Positions 20,108 to 31,190 of a stretch of DNA of 64,000 nucleotides are shown in pieces (position 1 is the stretch's first letter; each line of letters opens with the position of its first letter). The position numbers and the translations under genes are program-made. This DNA is from Tuctoria greenei. Taxonomy: Eukaryota > Streptophyta > Magnoliopsida > Poales > Poaceae. Below the pieces are notes generated by a model. The model did not search any database and was not told where the DNA came from. It was given only the letters and a program-made list of their open reading frames with translations. The DNA lies in contig JAYESD010000002.1 in NCBI GenBank assembly GCA_036927565.1, positions 146,699,167 through 146,763,166 of the forward strand. The letters are read 5' to 3'.

Positions 20108-20735
20108 AGAAGAAAAACTAACACTAATATGCCCAAACTCAATACTGATCAGAATCGTCTCGAGGAGCAGAATTATTCTAACGAGCCCTTCACTGGAGTG
20201 GGATCTAACCAATCTGGAACTTAGGCCGGCTAACTTGTGCTTCGGGCTGTTTTAGGCCGTGACCCGCTAGCCCGTCGTGCCGGGCCAGCCGGCACGAGGT
20301 GACGAAAACGCTGTCTAAGCACGGCCGGCGGCACCACGGACCACACCGTGCCGTGCCTGGTCCGAGCACGACCCAAAATGAGGTGCTCTATGCGAATCGA
20401 TCGAACGAGAACAGTTGGGATAGATCCAAGTATAGAATAACAAACACTAGCAAAGAACAAAGGCTTCAGTGTTGATCAGAAGATGAATCTTCAACGCTTC
20501 CGTCGCTTCCTATATGGTGCTTGCCCGTGGCCGTGCGGCAAGCTGAGCGCAAGCATGCGGCCGGCGAGAGCAGGCGTTGGGGGCGCGCGCCTCGCTTGGC
20601 GACCTGAACGCCTGGATCTAATGGTCTCGTGGGAATGGCGGCCGGTAGGGGAGCAGCGAGGTGAACGGTGAAGGTTAGGTTTTCCCGTTGGCCTGGGATG
20701 GCGGCTGGACTGGCTCAAGATGGGTCGTGAGTTTT
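20108..20735. other. repeat R remnant then GC-rich unassigned DNA
   Basis: Positions 20108-20140 still match repeat R copy 1. From about 20225 to 20390 the sequence is rich in gccgtgcc/ggcacg words like those at 41137-41240 on the far side of the CACTA element. The two may be the halves of one GC-rich element into which the CACTA inserted (inference). No coding domain. Confidence 0.4.
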
Positions 20736-21480
20736 TAGAGAATAAATGTTTAAAAATTGATTTGAGTTGAAATATTTTTAATATACATAGACAAACAATT
20801 TCAAAAAATATGAAAAAAATGTTGACGGTTACGTGAGTTGAATTAGGTGTTCTTACAAATTTTGACATTCAAAATAGTAATATATTGCTGGAAAAAACAA
20901 CAAAGAAAAAATGATTTTTTCATTTTTGTATCTTAAAAAATAAAATGAATTTCGACATGATTTTTGTGGTGCAGTTTATAAATGACAATAAGAACCTCTA
21001 TAATTTGTTTGAGAATTTTTTAATTATATTTGAATCAATGTCTGTTCAAAATTTAGTAAATGCCTCGTATGTTATGAGCATTTAAATACAATGAGAAGCA
21101 ATTTGAATCTTCACATGGTGGAGTGCTTCAAAAAAATTATACAAAATTCATACTTTTAGACATAGATAATATGAAATACACACCAAATATCAGTTGAATA
21201 TCTTTTTTTTGAAGAAATACAAAAAAATGAATTAAAAATGAATATGTACATACACACCAATTTTGAGGATTTGCGTAAATATACCAAATTGGGCAATATA
21301 ATTTTGATAATAATAGTTCCAAATGACATAGAATATTTTTTTAAGAATTTAGAAAAAAGAATCATCAATTTTTGACCAATTTTGCTGAAATTATACAAAT
21401 TTGAAGTTTCAAATTTTAATTTAAATAAAAAAAGATTCAAGTGACAGGAACTAAAGGTGCAGTGCGGCCCATCAACGAGC
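20736..21480. other. AT-rich unassigned spacer
   Basis: Strongly AT-rich with homopolymer runs. Short open frames on the - strand lack any recognisable motif. Confidence 0.4.
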
Positions 21481-21776
21481 GAGCGGCCTATCAACGCACC
21501 GGCCCGTGATTGCGCAGCGCGCCTGCTGCTGTGCCCTTTATGGCATTAATCCCACCTCGAAAGTCTAGTGACAATTTTACCAGCATATAGCCTGGCTCAT
21601 TCTTTATCTGTTGCACTTCTGATTCTTACTGTGTTGCGTCATCGCTGGTTCATGAGCCAGCGCTCTGCGTGTGCGCTTGGACTCCGCTAGGCCCCACATC
21701 GAAGACACGCTCGAACGGGCCAATCTTTTCCTCGGGCCGGAAATCGTGTCGTGCCGCATTAAATTGTTTGAAAGCC
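21481..21776. other. unassigned segment with snRNA-promoter-like words
   Basis: TCCCACCTCG at 21550-21559 and CCCCACATCG at about 21693 resemble the plant USE motif. A perfect hairpin, CGCTGG-ttcatgag-CCAGCG, lies near 21644-21663. I could not recognise any snRNA or snoRNA. Confidence 0.3.
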
Positions 21777-21905
21777 CACTATGGCCCTCGTCCGTGAAAA
21801 ACCGACGGTCATAACCACATAACATATAGCCGTTGGTCTGGGAGCGAAATCAATTGTATTGCGTTTATAACCATCGGTTACGTGGAAACACATTGAAACG
21901 ACGAA
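21777..21905. repeat. left terminal and subterminal region of the CACTA element
   Basis: CACTATGG followed by accgacggtcataacc, gccgttgg and ataaccatcggttac, in both orientations. It occupies the roughly 200 bp outside the second gene, matching the right-hand layout. Confidence 0.55.
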
Positions 21906-21989
21906 TTCACATCTAACTTCAATGTAACAACGAGTTTACACATCCAAATTAGTGCAAGGGAAAAGGAAACACAAACACCATTGTGAATA

Positions 21990-24900
21990 TTAATCCGCTT
22001 TCATGTCGTCATTGTTCGAAGCTCCACCACTCGCACCTCCGGTATTCAAATTGAGGATATCATCACAAACTTGAAGCGTTATATGACCGGAACCCTACAA
22101 GAAACAAATAATAGTTAACTTTGCATAGACTTACAATTTATATGTCTCAATCTTTCTAAAATCCACAAATGCACAACTCACATGTGTAATTGATTCAAAG
22201 GTATTACCATCTATGTAATTGAGTCAAGTCGCTAAGTATTGTTCAAAAGCTATACATTTTCATTAGAGCGAATGATTTAGTAATCATACCACTGCGGCCG
22301 GAGGTGTTGATGGTTGACTATGCCCCGAAGTGATGGGCAACGATGCGAGAACACCTGGATAAGGTTGCAATGCAATCCAGAGGCCAACATCGACATGAAT
22401 CTCTAGGATTGTGGAGGATAGACTTGATCACTCTGGGAACCTTGTGACAAATATGATTACTATTTCATACTATAAGTCGAGTTAATAAGAAATGCAGTTA
22501 TACTTGTGAAGAAGAGTCAACATGTTGTTCGGGCTGCATCGGACGAGGCATACCGAACTACGATCCAAAGTCGCCTTGAGGGAAGAACTGCATAAAGTAA
22601 AGATATTCAGTTAATAAATTTAACACATATATGCTAATAAGTATACCAACTTAAGTAAAATAGTAGTTCATCTGCGACATCATCTCGAACGGAGACTGTT
22701 GCGACATATTGAACTAAGTTCTGGTGTTACCTTGACCCAAGAACTACATTAAGTAAATTATTTGTGAGATCTTAAGTAGAAACAGTTTGTAAAAGAATAA
22801 ACTATTCATTTGTTAAGATTACAAGTTACATGTGCCATATACAAATACTGCATCTGTTGCTACATCTGTTGCACCTGCATCTGCGTCTGCACCTGCATTT
22901 TCTGTTGTTGTTGCATCTGCAACTGCACTCTGGGAACCCTGTGACAAATATGATTACTATTTCGTAATATAAGTCGAGTTAATAAGAAATGCAGTTATAC
23001 CTGTGAAGAAGAGCCAACATGTTGTTCGGGCTGCATCGGACGAGCCATACGGACCTGCGATCCAAAGCCACCTTGAGGGAAGAACTGCATAAAGTAAAGA
23101 TACTCAGTTAATGAATTAAAAACATATATGCTAATGAGTATACAAACATAAGTAAAATAGTAGTTCACCTGCGACATCATCTCGAACGGAAACAGTTGCG
23201 GCATATTGAACTGAGTTCCGATGTTACCTTGACTCAAGAACTACATTAAGTAAATTATTTGTGAGATATTAAGTAGAAACAGTTTGTAAAAGAGTAAACT
23301 ATTCAATTGTTAAGATTACAAGTTACCTATGGCATATACAAATACTGCATCTGCTGCTGCATCTATTGCACCTGCATCTGCACCTGCATTTTCTGTTGTT
23401 GTTGCATTTGCAGCTGTTGCTGTTCCACCTTCTCCTCGTAGCGTCTCAATTTTTCTTTCAATTCCTCTGTCTCTGCACCATGGGATCAACTCGAACTGGA
23501 GGTAGAAGGCTGTCGTCCCACATAAGCTTCATGCTCCACATAACCGTCGCCCGATCCAAGTCTACAAAAAACAATCATTATCTTTACAAGTACCTCCTGT
23601 GTGCTACGCCTCCGTCGGTCTAGTACACTGTACCCAAATCTAACGGCGCTCTTAGATAATCTACGTCATCTCCATACTTTTTCTTGAGATACTCAACATA
23701 TTTTGTCTGTAAGAATAAATTAATTCGCGTGTGGATGTAATAGAAGATAGATTCAGCTCATAGATAGAGATGCAACAAGCACTCAACACACTTACTACTT
23801 TTTGTGTTGCCGCCTCATCACACAACTGCTCGGGCGTTCTGGATCTATGCCTCTGTGTCCCTTGAGATAAACCTCGATAAAAGGAGTGGCACCAGTTTTA
23901 GCTTCCTGCAACACCAAAATACAAAATCAGTTCAGTCAATGCAATTTTTTGAAGCAATCTACAAGTGATTGTAATAGTTCATACCATTCATTGTGTCATC
24001 CGCGCATGCCCGTTTGCCCCATAATGTTGTAGTTCAGACTTGCTCTTCCGGTTGCTTCGGTTTCTCTTCGAAATATTTTTGAACTCATTCAACGCACAAT
24101 ATTCACATAGCCATTCCCAAGCCGCCATATCTACAAAGATCCAATCCACACAACTGCCCATGTAATCATGCTTCTGCAGATAAATTTTAGTTGCTCGCTT
24201 GTTTGTCATGGGCTTACGCAACTTGATCTTGTAATACACGATCACAACCTTGATCCGTGCATCAGAGAAGGAGTCCTTTGTGAGTTTTCTCGCTAACATC
24301 TCGAAAATGGACCTCGCATATGCTGGACTCACACCTTCCTCCAATTTAAATATACTCTACATAAAACCAATAATTAGTATCAACCAAAGTAATATGCAAC
24401 ATAATCTAAACAATGAAAACAAACTTACCCAAAAATCTTCCAAACTAGAGTCCTGACAAGTACGTGCAGTGCCATATGATTTCAGGGCATAGTGATCCCA
24501 ATTATGCGTGTTAGTTAGTTGACCGCCTGCAAGAACCATCCTCGAGAAGAAAAATCGAATAACATTTCCCAACTTCGTGTTAACACAACGTCGATACCCC
24601 CTGCCATCCCAACCAATCACGATCCAGCACCTAGTACCCTTTGGCCTTGTAACCATCCGCGGATCGGGAGTTTTACTTGGAGTACATAAAAGGTGCATTC
24701 GCAGCCTGTACAAATAACATTAGTTAGTTGACAAGAAAACCAAATATATAAGATAGATTATCATATATTTCAAATAAAATACCTGTAAGGGCATCGATCA
24801 CTCTACCCCTCTGTTGCCTCTTGTAACTCTACCAATATTGCCAACCTTGCATCTCGATCCAGATCATCTTCCTCTTAGCCGCTCTCTTCACCCTCAATAC

Positions 24901-25317
24901 CACCCTATCCACCCTCGGTAGCACCCTATCCACCCTCAGAAGACGACTGAAAGGCCTACTCTTGAGCCTCCTCCATTGTGACTGCTCCTAAGCCTCCTCC
25001 CTGCTCCTAAGCGCCCTCCGAGTACAGCTCGTTCCGAACATCTCTGACTTGTGTGGGACTCGAACCTCGTGCTAGCTGGCTCGATGCCTGCTCGTCACAC
25101 ACCCCATGAGCTATCTCTGTCTATATGCACTCACGGTCGTGCCTTCAAATGTAAATAAAAATGTAACAAATAGTAAATAGCTGATTATGATATTGAAGTG
25201 TTTATAAAAAACAAAGTACCTGAAACAGGGATGTGTGAACTGAACCACTACTGTGGTGAGACGCGGAGGAAGAAGTATCACTCTGGTTCTTCCCTTTTTT
25301 GAAATGCTTCCACATCG
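21990..25317 (-). pseudogene. CACTA second gene: plant transposase (Ptta/En/Spm family) protein, multi-exon, decayed
   Basis: The first exon begins near 25317 (MWKHFKKGKN) and ends at a GTAC-type donor. A Gly/Glu-rich exon near 25090-24780 has several TAG stops in frame. Then RCWIVIGWDGRGYRRCVNTKLG and THNWDHYALKSYGTAR (24713-24400), WEWLCEYCALNEFKNIS and NGHARM (24344-23988), and TPFIEVYLKGHRG (about 23880) give the conserved body of this family. A one-base loss near 23850 shifts the DEAATQKV part. Gln/Met-rich exons (23430-22440) and a C-terminus ending NNDDMKAD (stop at 21990) complete it. In CACTA systems this class of protein assists TNP2. Confidence 0.8.
22430..23425 (-). repeat. 497-bp tandem duplication of the Gln/Met-rich exons
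   Basis: The block gtgacaaatatgattactat begins at 22444 and again at 22941, and the whole 497-bp unit, introns included, recurs with few differences. It adds a second copy of exons encoding methionine- and glutamine-rich sequence. Confidence 0.85.
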
Positions 25318-25449
25318 GCACAAATTTCAAAATAATGATTTGTATATGAGAATATAAAACAATAAACAATAAATGATACAGATTAAAAGATGTACATAAT
25401 AAGAATTAAAATCTCAAAGAATGCGTACAATAAGAACTAAAAGTCATTA

Positions 25450-28328
25450 GCATCAGAATCTGCTAAAAATTATTAGCATCAGAATCTGCTTCTATCACAC
25501 GTGCATGAAGATTTTCATGTCTCTCTTCTTCTTCCATCTCTTCTTCAAACTCTCCTCTTTTGCTCTCTTATTCAATAATTCTTTTTTGCTTTTCAATAAT
25601 CCTTTGAGATTGTCAAAGATATTTTCTCGAAGGGCCGGCTTGTTCTTCAAAAATTAACTCTAGAGTAGTACTAGCAATTTATGCAAGTCCTGTCCCAGAA
25701 GATATCCAAATACCTTGTACTTCCTCGACTTCTTCTTGATAAACACCATCATCTTCTTCCTGATTGTCTACGTACTCATCATAATGTCGAGGTTGCACGC
25801 TACGGTTAACTTTATATACAACCTACCAATTTTTCAAACTTGGATGGGGATATCTTAAATAGTACACTTGTTCCACTTGATGCGCAAGTACACCATTGTT
25901 GTTAGATGTTGTATAGCGCGAGTTGTGGTTGACCCCCACCATTCCAAAATCATTCCGCGTGCCCGATGTTGGATCAAACCAGTGACAGTAAAAAAACACC
26001 AGCTTCAGTTCTTTCAGACTGCCAAATGTGTACTCAATTATTTTTTGAAGGACACCATAGTATTCCTTCACTTCTCCACTACCCTCTGCAGCCGCTGTAC
26101 ACACTTCACTGTTTGATGTGGCTGCAAGTGGGCGATTTGCTTCTAAACTTGCCATACAAAAACAATATTCATTGATATCGTATCGGTTAAATTCTCTTGC
26201 TTTCAATTGACCATTCGTGATCTGTCGCAAGTCATCGGAGATGTTGACATCCTTCGTAGACTACATATAAGACAATATACAAAGTTAACATCTTATAATA
26301 AATATATGAACTATGATTGAAGAACAAAGGACATATAGAAAATTACATGTTCACGGAACTAGTTCATGAAGTTTGAGCCACCTTTTATGCCACGCTGACA
26401 TAGATTATCAAGTTGACTTTGCGTTGGCCTTCGAGAAGGTGTCCAATATAGATTGTCAAACATTTCAAAATATGGTAACACTTCTTCCATGTTTAAAAAC
26501 ATGTAAAGCATGGTGTAGTTCTTCTCTTGCTCCGAAATATAATGAGAAGTGGCAGCCCCAACACCTTTACCCTTCCAATGAAAAATTTTAAGCTCAGTCA
26601 TAGGCTGCTCTTCTGCATCATGATATCATGTCGTAGATGCATTCACATTCTTGGCACGTGTGAAATATTTGCTAGAGAAGTTTGTAATCTCTTTAGCTGC
26701 AAATGCCTCTACAATACACCCCTCAACTCTTGCCTTGTTGCGCATTGTAGCTCTAAGTTTTTTCAGTTCTCTTTCTTGACTATACATCCACTTGAACTGT
26801 GCAGGTCCTGCTACTAACACTTCATAAGGCAAATGCACCAGTAAATGTTGCATAACATTTATAAATCCATGCGGAAAGAATTTTTCGATCTTACATACAA
26901 GCACAATGATTTCTTTCTCCCACTATCGCATTATCTTCTTCGACACTTCCTTAGCACATATCTACCTATAAAAATAGCTAAGCTCAGCAAATATCTTCCA
27001 CAATTCAGGTTTGAAGTAGCCACGAAACATTACCGGTAAAAGTCTTTCCATCATAATATGGTAATCGTGACTCTTCAGCCCATTGAGTTTACTGGTGCTG
27101 AGATTAACACATTGTTTATGTTAGCTGCATAGCACTCTGGAAACTTCAATATTTTCAACCAACTAAGTACTTGCTTTCTTTATTCTGGCTTGACACAGTA
27201 AGGAGCTCGTGGCCTAATTTCATTTCCACATGCATTTGTTCTAATCTCAAACCCAGGACAATCACGAAGCTCAGCTAAATCTTTTCTCGCATTCAAATTA
27301 TCTTTGGTTTGACCGATAAAATCAAAACACATGCTTGTGATGCTTTCAGCCAAATTACGCTCCTAGTACATCAAATCAATGATGTGTGATATAAGCAGTG
27401 ACTTTGAATATGGTAGCTCCCAAAGAAAAGAAATATGAGTCCAGTTGTGTTATGTACCATACCCTTCGAAACCATCTTCTTTGGACTCTTTTAACTTTGC
27501 ATGCCATGCAATTTTTTGTTCGCTTGTCAATCGACGAGGTGCTCCTTTTGTAGCTCTTATGCCTTTCCGAAATGATTGTGTATCCCTCCTGAAAGGATGA
27601 TTTAATGGAAGGAATCGTCAATGACAATAAAAAAAGCTAACTTTTTTCCCATACTTCAGCCTTATGACATCTGTGTCACTCATACATGTGGGATAACACA
27701 ATTTTTTCGTGGACACACCAATCATCCCAAATGCCATATGCTAACAAATCATGAATTGACCATAGATACGTGACACGTAAGTCAAATTCACATTTCATAT
27801 GATTGTCATATGCTTTTACACCTTGCCACAACTCTTTCAACTCTTCAATCAACGGTTGCATAAACACATTGATTTTCTTGCCTGGATGTTTAGGACTAGG
27901 AATGACCGACGCAAGGAATATGTATCCTTCTTTCATGCACATGTTGGGAGGGAGATTGTAGGGCATGATAAAAACAGGTCAATAAAAGTATGGGTTGTTA
28001 CTGGTGTTGAATGGAGCGAAATCATTTGTTGACAACCCAAGACGAACATTTCTTAGATTTTTTTGCAAACTCTGGATCAAAACGGTCAAAAGATTGCCAA
28101 GCCGCGGCATCCGAAGGATGCGCCATAATGCCTTTGTCATCATTCTCACGTATCCCTTCAGAATGCCATCTCATGTGCTTCGTTGTTTCTTGGGACAGAA
28201 ACAAACGTTTAAGCCTTGACGTGATTGGCATGCACCGAAGTTATTTGATCGGTACTTCTGTAGTTATTCGTTCTCCATCATCGCTCAATACGTCCACATA
28301 TCTAGATTTCTTACAATGCATACAATGA
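25450..28328 (-). pseudogene. CACTA TNP2 transposase, middle and C-terminal part (broken)
   Basis: Reading down the - strand from the Tekay-1 boundary: RLKRLFLSQETTKHMRWH (about 28215), then MPYNLPPNMCMKEGYIFLA and VIPSPKHPGKKINVFMQPLI with LKELWQGV (27966-27800). Next is the DUF4218 region (VCKIEKFFPHGFINVMQHLL, FKWMYSQERELKKLR, about 26900-26700), then the DUF4216 region (EANRPLAATSNSEV, YYGVLQKIIEYTFGSLKELK, VYYLRYPHPSLKNW, 26150-25825), and an acidic tail to about 25450. TNP2 binds and cuts CACTA ends. Frame changes and stops occur throughout, and the N-terminal part lies at 40315-40944. Confidence 0.88.
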
Positions 28329-28997
28329 GTATCTGTGGCGTCCGGTTCCGAAAATGAACCATGTGCGACGCATATGTGTGCCCAGGATGTTCAACACACA
28401 TACACGATTGCTTCACAAACGATATACAAAAAATTACCACCGCACAAACTTGTAAATAAGTACTTTTATTAAATAATTCTCGAATTACAACTCTAATGAT
28501 CATCATTACTAATAGAATCTGCAACAGAAATAATCTAAGCATTAAGCTAAGCAAACTAGGCATAGGGAATATAGCGCGGCTCCAAGCAATCCAAAGGCAA
28601 ACAGCACACAACCTAGCACTTCGCATTATCCTCAGGGTACTCCCAAACATCACCAGAAACTATTGGTGGGGGAATTGCAAGGGTGAGCACATTTCGTACT
28701 CAACAAGTGTGGGAAAGTATGACATGTAGCTTAAACAAGAATGATAATAAATAATGGCTATTTGCTGAAAAGTACATTTAAAACATATAAAAAGCATACT
28801 AAGATGTTTATGTGAATTAATCCCATCATATCCCAAATAAACATAATAACTCATATCCATCATTCATTATCCATCTATTTGCCATTTCTTACCATCATCA
28901 TTAATCATATCTAATTATCACCATCCAATCCATAACCATAACCATAACAAAACCATCCCAAATCCCAAGTTCCATTCTAATCATGGAAGTTGTTCAG

Positions 28998-29070
28998 GTG
29001 CTCTTAAACAGGAGCACGACTATCATGATAGTTTTTAACACTCTGCAGAGGTTGTACTGCTTTACCCACA
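28998..29070 (-). other. conserved hairpin block in the Tekay-1 3' LTR
   Basis: In + coordinates: GTGCTC (28998-29003) and GAGCAC (29012-29017); CTATCATGATAG (29020-29031); CTCTGCAGAG (29041-29050); then gttgtactgctttacccaca. It lies about 1.4 kb downstream of the TATA box on the transcribed strand. The Tekay-2 LTRs have the same layout with different arm sequences. Confidence 0.65.
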
Positions 29071-30500
29071 AGTTCGTGATTTTGTCCCCTTTTGGATACT
29101 AAAGAACTTCCATTCTGCCCATGACCTGTCGGTCACATTACACACTTCCGTTGGTGTGTGGCCAAGAAATCACAAAATACCTTTACAAAGGGACTACCAG
29201 CATATTCAGACCCACTAAGGTTTCACCAGTGGTGATGCCTCTAACTGAGACATCCAACCAAGGGCCCCCTCTTGTGCCGTTCGGATCCCAGGACAATCCC
29301 GCCACTATTGCCAACCCAATCGACCCCCATTCCCCGCTCACCCTGATTCGAACAATGCTGGCAATACACCTAATTAATTGTCTAAGCCGCACCCATACTT
29401 GTCCCTTTGATGGCACTGTTATCTTGGCTTATTCTCGCATGAATCGGTCCTTAGATCTAAAGCAAGCAAAATCACCATATCATCCAACCCAATCCACAGA
29501 CCATGCTTGCTTAGATATCCCAATCCAATATTACCAATTAACCATGTTCATCAATTCACACCATCCATAAATGCATTAATCCATAGTTAAGCCATTTGAT
29601 TGTTTTCCCATCCCAATTAATTAGAGCGAAGCAAAAAGTTAAAATACCCTTACCGGGTCTCTAAAACATATTCCAAGCAACAAGGATGGTCAAAGAAGAC
29701 TAGTAAACACCTATCATGGGTTTCCCATCAATTTGACACAAGCTTGCAGTTTTGCAAACAAAACATTTAAGAACAGGATCAAAATGGTCAAGGACACTTG
29801 CCTTGCTCTTGAGATTGGTTAGGATCAAAAGCTTCAATGTTCTGGTGCTGGAGGTCCTCGACAGCACCCTCTAGAGCAAAACCTTCTATTTCACGCAATA
29901 ACATACAGAATAAACATTACAATCAATAAATGCTCATATATTACTCAATATGTCATGACATGCATGAATGATGCAATTATGTGGTAATTCATGTTATTAA
30001 ATTGCTATCATTGCTTACTAACTAGTTACAATTGAGTTATACATGTTTGAACAAGTTCCAAGTCATTTTGGAGAATATTGGAGAAGTTCCAGAAATTCTC
30101 AACTTTGCGAGACCAGAATTGTCCGCAGTAGGGTCAGACATGTCCGTTAAGGCAAGGGTTTTGGTGAATTTTCAACAAGAGCATAGTCAAAATTAATGCG
30201 GAACCATATTTTATGTAGAAAAGATGGATCGAAGATATTTACTGTGAACCCTAGGGTTCAAAGGTCGAGGATTCGATGGAACTCTAGAACTTGACGTCTA
30301 GATCCAAAGAAGACGGAGAATTGGTGAAGAATTGACGATGATGTCCATGAGTTGACGAATATCGATCTTGCTTGATCCTCCTATATTCCTCCTCCTTCCC
30401 CCTGGCTGCGAGCTCCTCTCTCCTTGATGACGGCTCTCACGAACTAGGGTTAGGGGTTCCCTTCTATTGTGGCAAAGAGATGGAAGGGTGGGTGTTGGGG

Positions 30501-30510
30501 TGTTTATATA
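30501..30510 (-). promoter_or_regulatory. TATA box of the Tekay-1 LTRs
   Basis: TATATAAACA on the - strand, with the second copy at 38147-38155 in the 5' LTR. It is about 660 bp from the LTR start, directly after the palindrome-rich U3. Confidence 0.65.
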
Positions 30511-30649
30511 GGATCAAGATAGTAGGGTTTGGGTGGAATTCAAGTATAAGGCGGTAGGGGCCTTGGTGGGGTCACACATGGGCTCCACAGGGGTTAGGTA
30601 TGATGTTCCCAGGCCCACTTAAGGCAACTACCCAATAACTCGTCTGGAA

Positions 30650-31060
30650 GGAAAAACAGAATTCGAGTCAGGCACACTGGACTAGTCCGTATGGAGGCCC
30701 GACAAGTCTGATATGGGACAAAAAGTTAAACGGACAGGTCCGGCGAAAATCCAGACAAGTTCAAACGGTTCCAGAAAGCCAAAACAGACAAGTCATGTAT
30801 GTCGCCGGACAAGTCCAGATGCTTGTCCAACTTTTCAAAAATCGGACCCAAACAAGGAATTACCGGACAACTCCAAAAAGTTACAGTAGTGAACATCAGA
30901 CTAGTCCGTACTCGAGAAAGGACAAGTCCGAACAACATCAGAAGCATTTTCTGACTAATCTGGGGCAAAAAGTGGACAACTCCGAAAAATAACAGAGAGT
31001 AGAACGGACTAGTCCAGGGTCCAATCCAGACAAGTCTGCACTGATACAGGTTTTAATTGC
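30650..31060 (-). promoter_or_regulatory. array of 10-bp palindromes in the Tekay-1 U3
   Basis: About ten occurrences of GGACtAGTCC or GGACaAGTCC and near variants (for example near 30692, 30821, 30898, 30919, 31005) are spread over 400 bp, just upstream of the TATA box. The second LTR has the same array at about 38310-38690. The spacing and symmetry suggest dimeric protein sites (inference). Confidence 0.55.
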
Positions 31061-31190
31061 TGTTTTGGTTCTAATTCATTTTAATCTTGTTCTTCTTTGT
31101 GTTTCTTAATGTTAAACATGTATAAGAGTGTATGCAATGCATGATGGATGAAAATGAGGGTGTTACAAAACTACTCCCCTTAAAATAAAT

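Larger units (their letters stand above)
28334..31167 (-). repeat. Tekay-1 3' LTR
   Basis: 2834 bp. On the - strand it starts TGTAACACCC and ends with the complement of TGTGGCG (TGTGAC in the other copy). From its 5' end it holds a U3 with many GGACAAGTCC-type palindromes (31060-30650), a TATA box (30501-30510), and the hairpin block at 28998-29070. It matches 35985-40309 once LINE-B is removed. Confidence 0.93.

Noticed and set aside
21541..21730. A definite U6/U3-type RNA gene
   Set aside because: No conserved snRNA or snoRNA sequence could be read after the USE-like motif, and the TATA-like word is weak. It is kept only as a low-interest observation.
21777..21781. Left CACTA terminus as certain
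   Set aside because: The five-base tip and subterminal words fit, but the adjoining bases do not match the right end closely and no 3-bp duplication is seen. It is kept as the best estimate.
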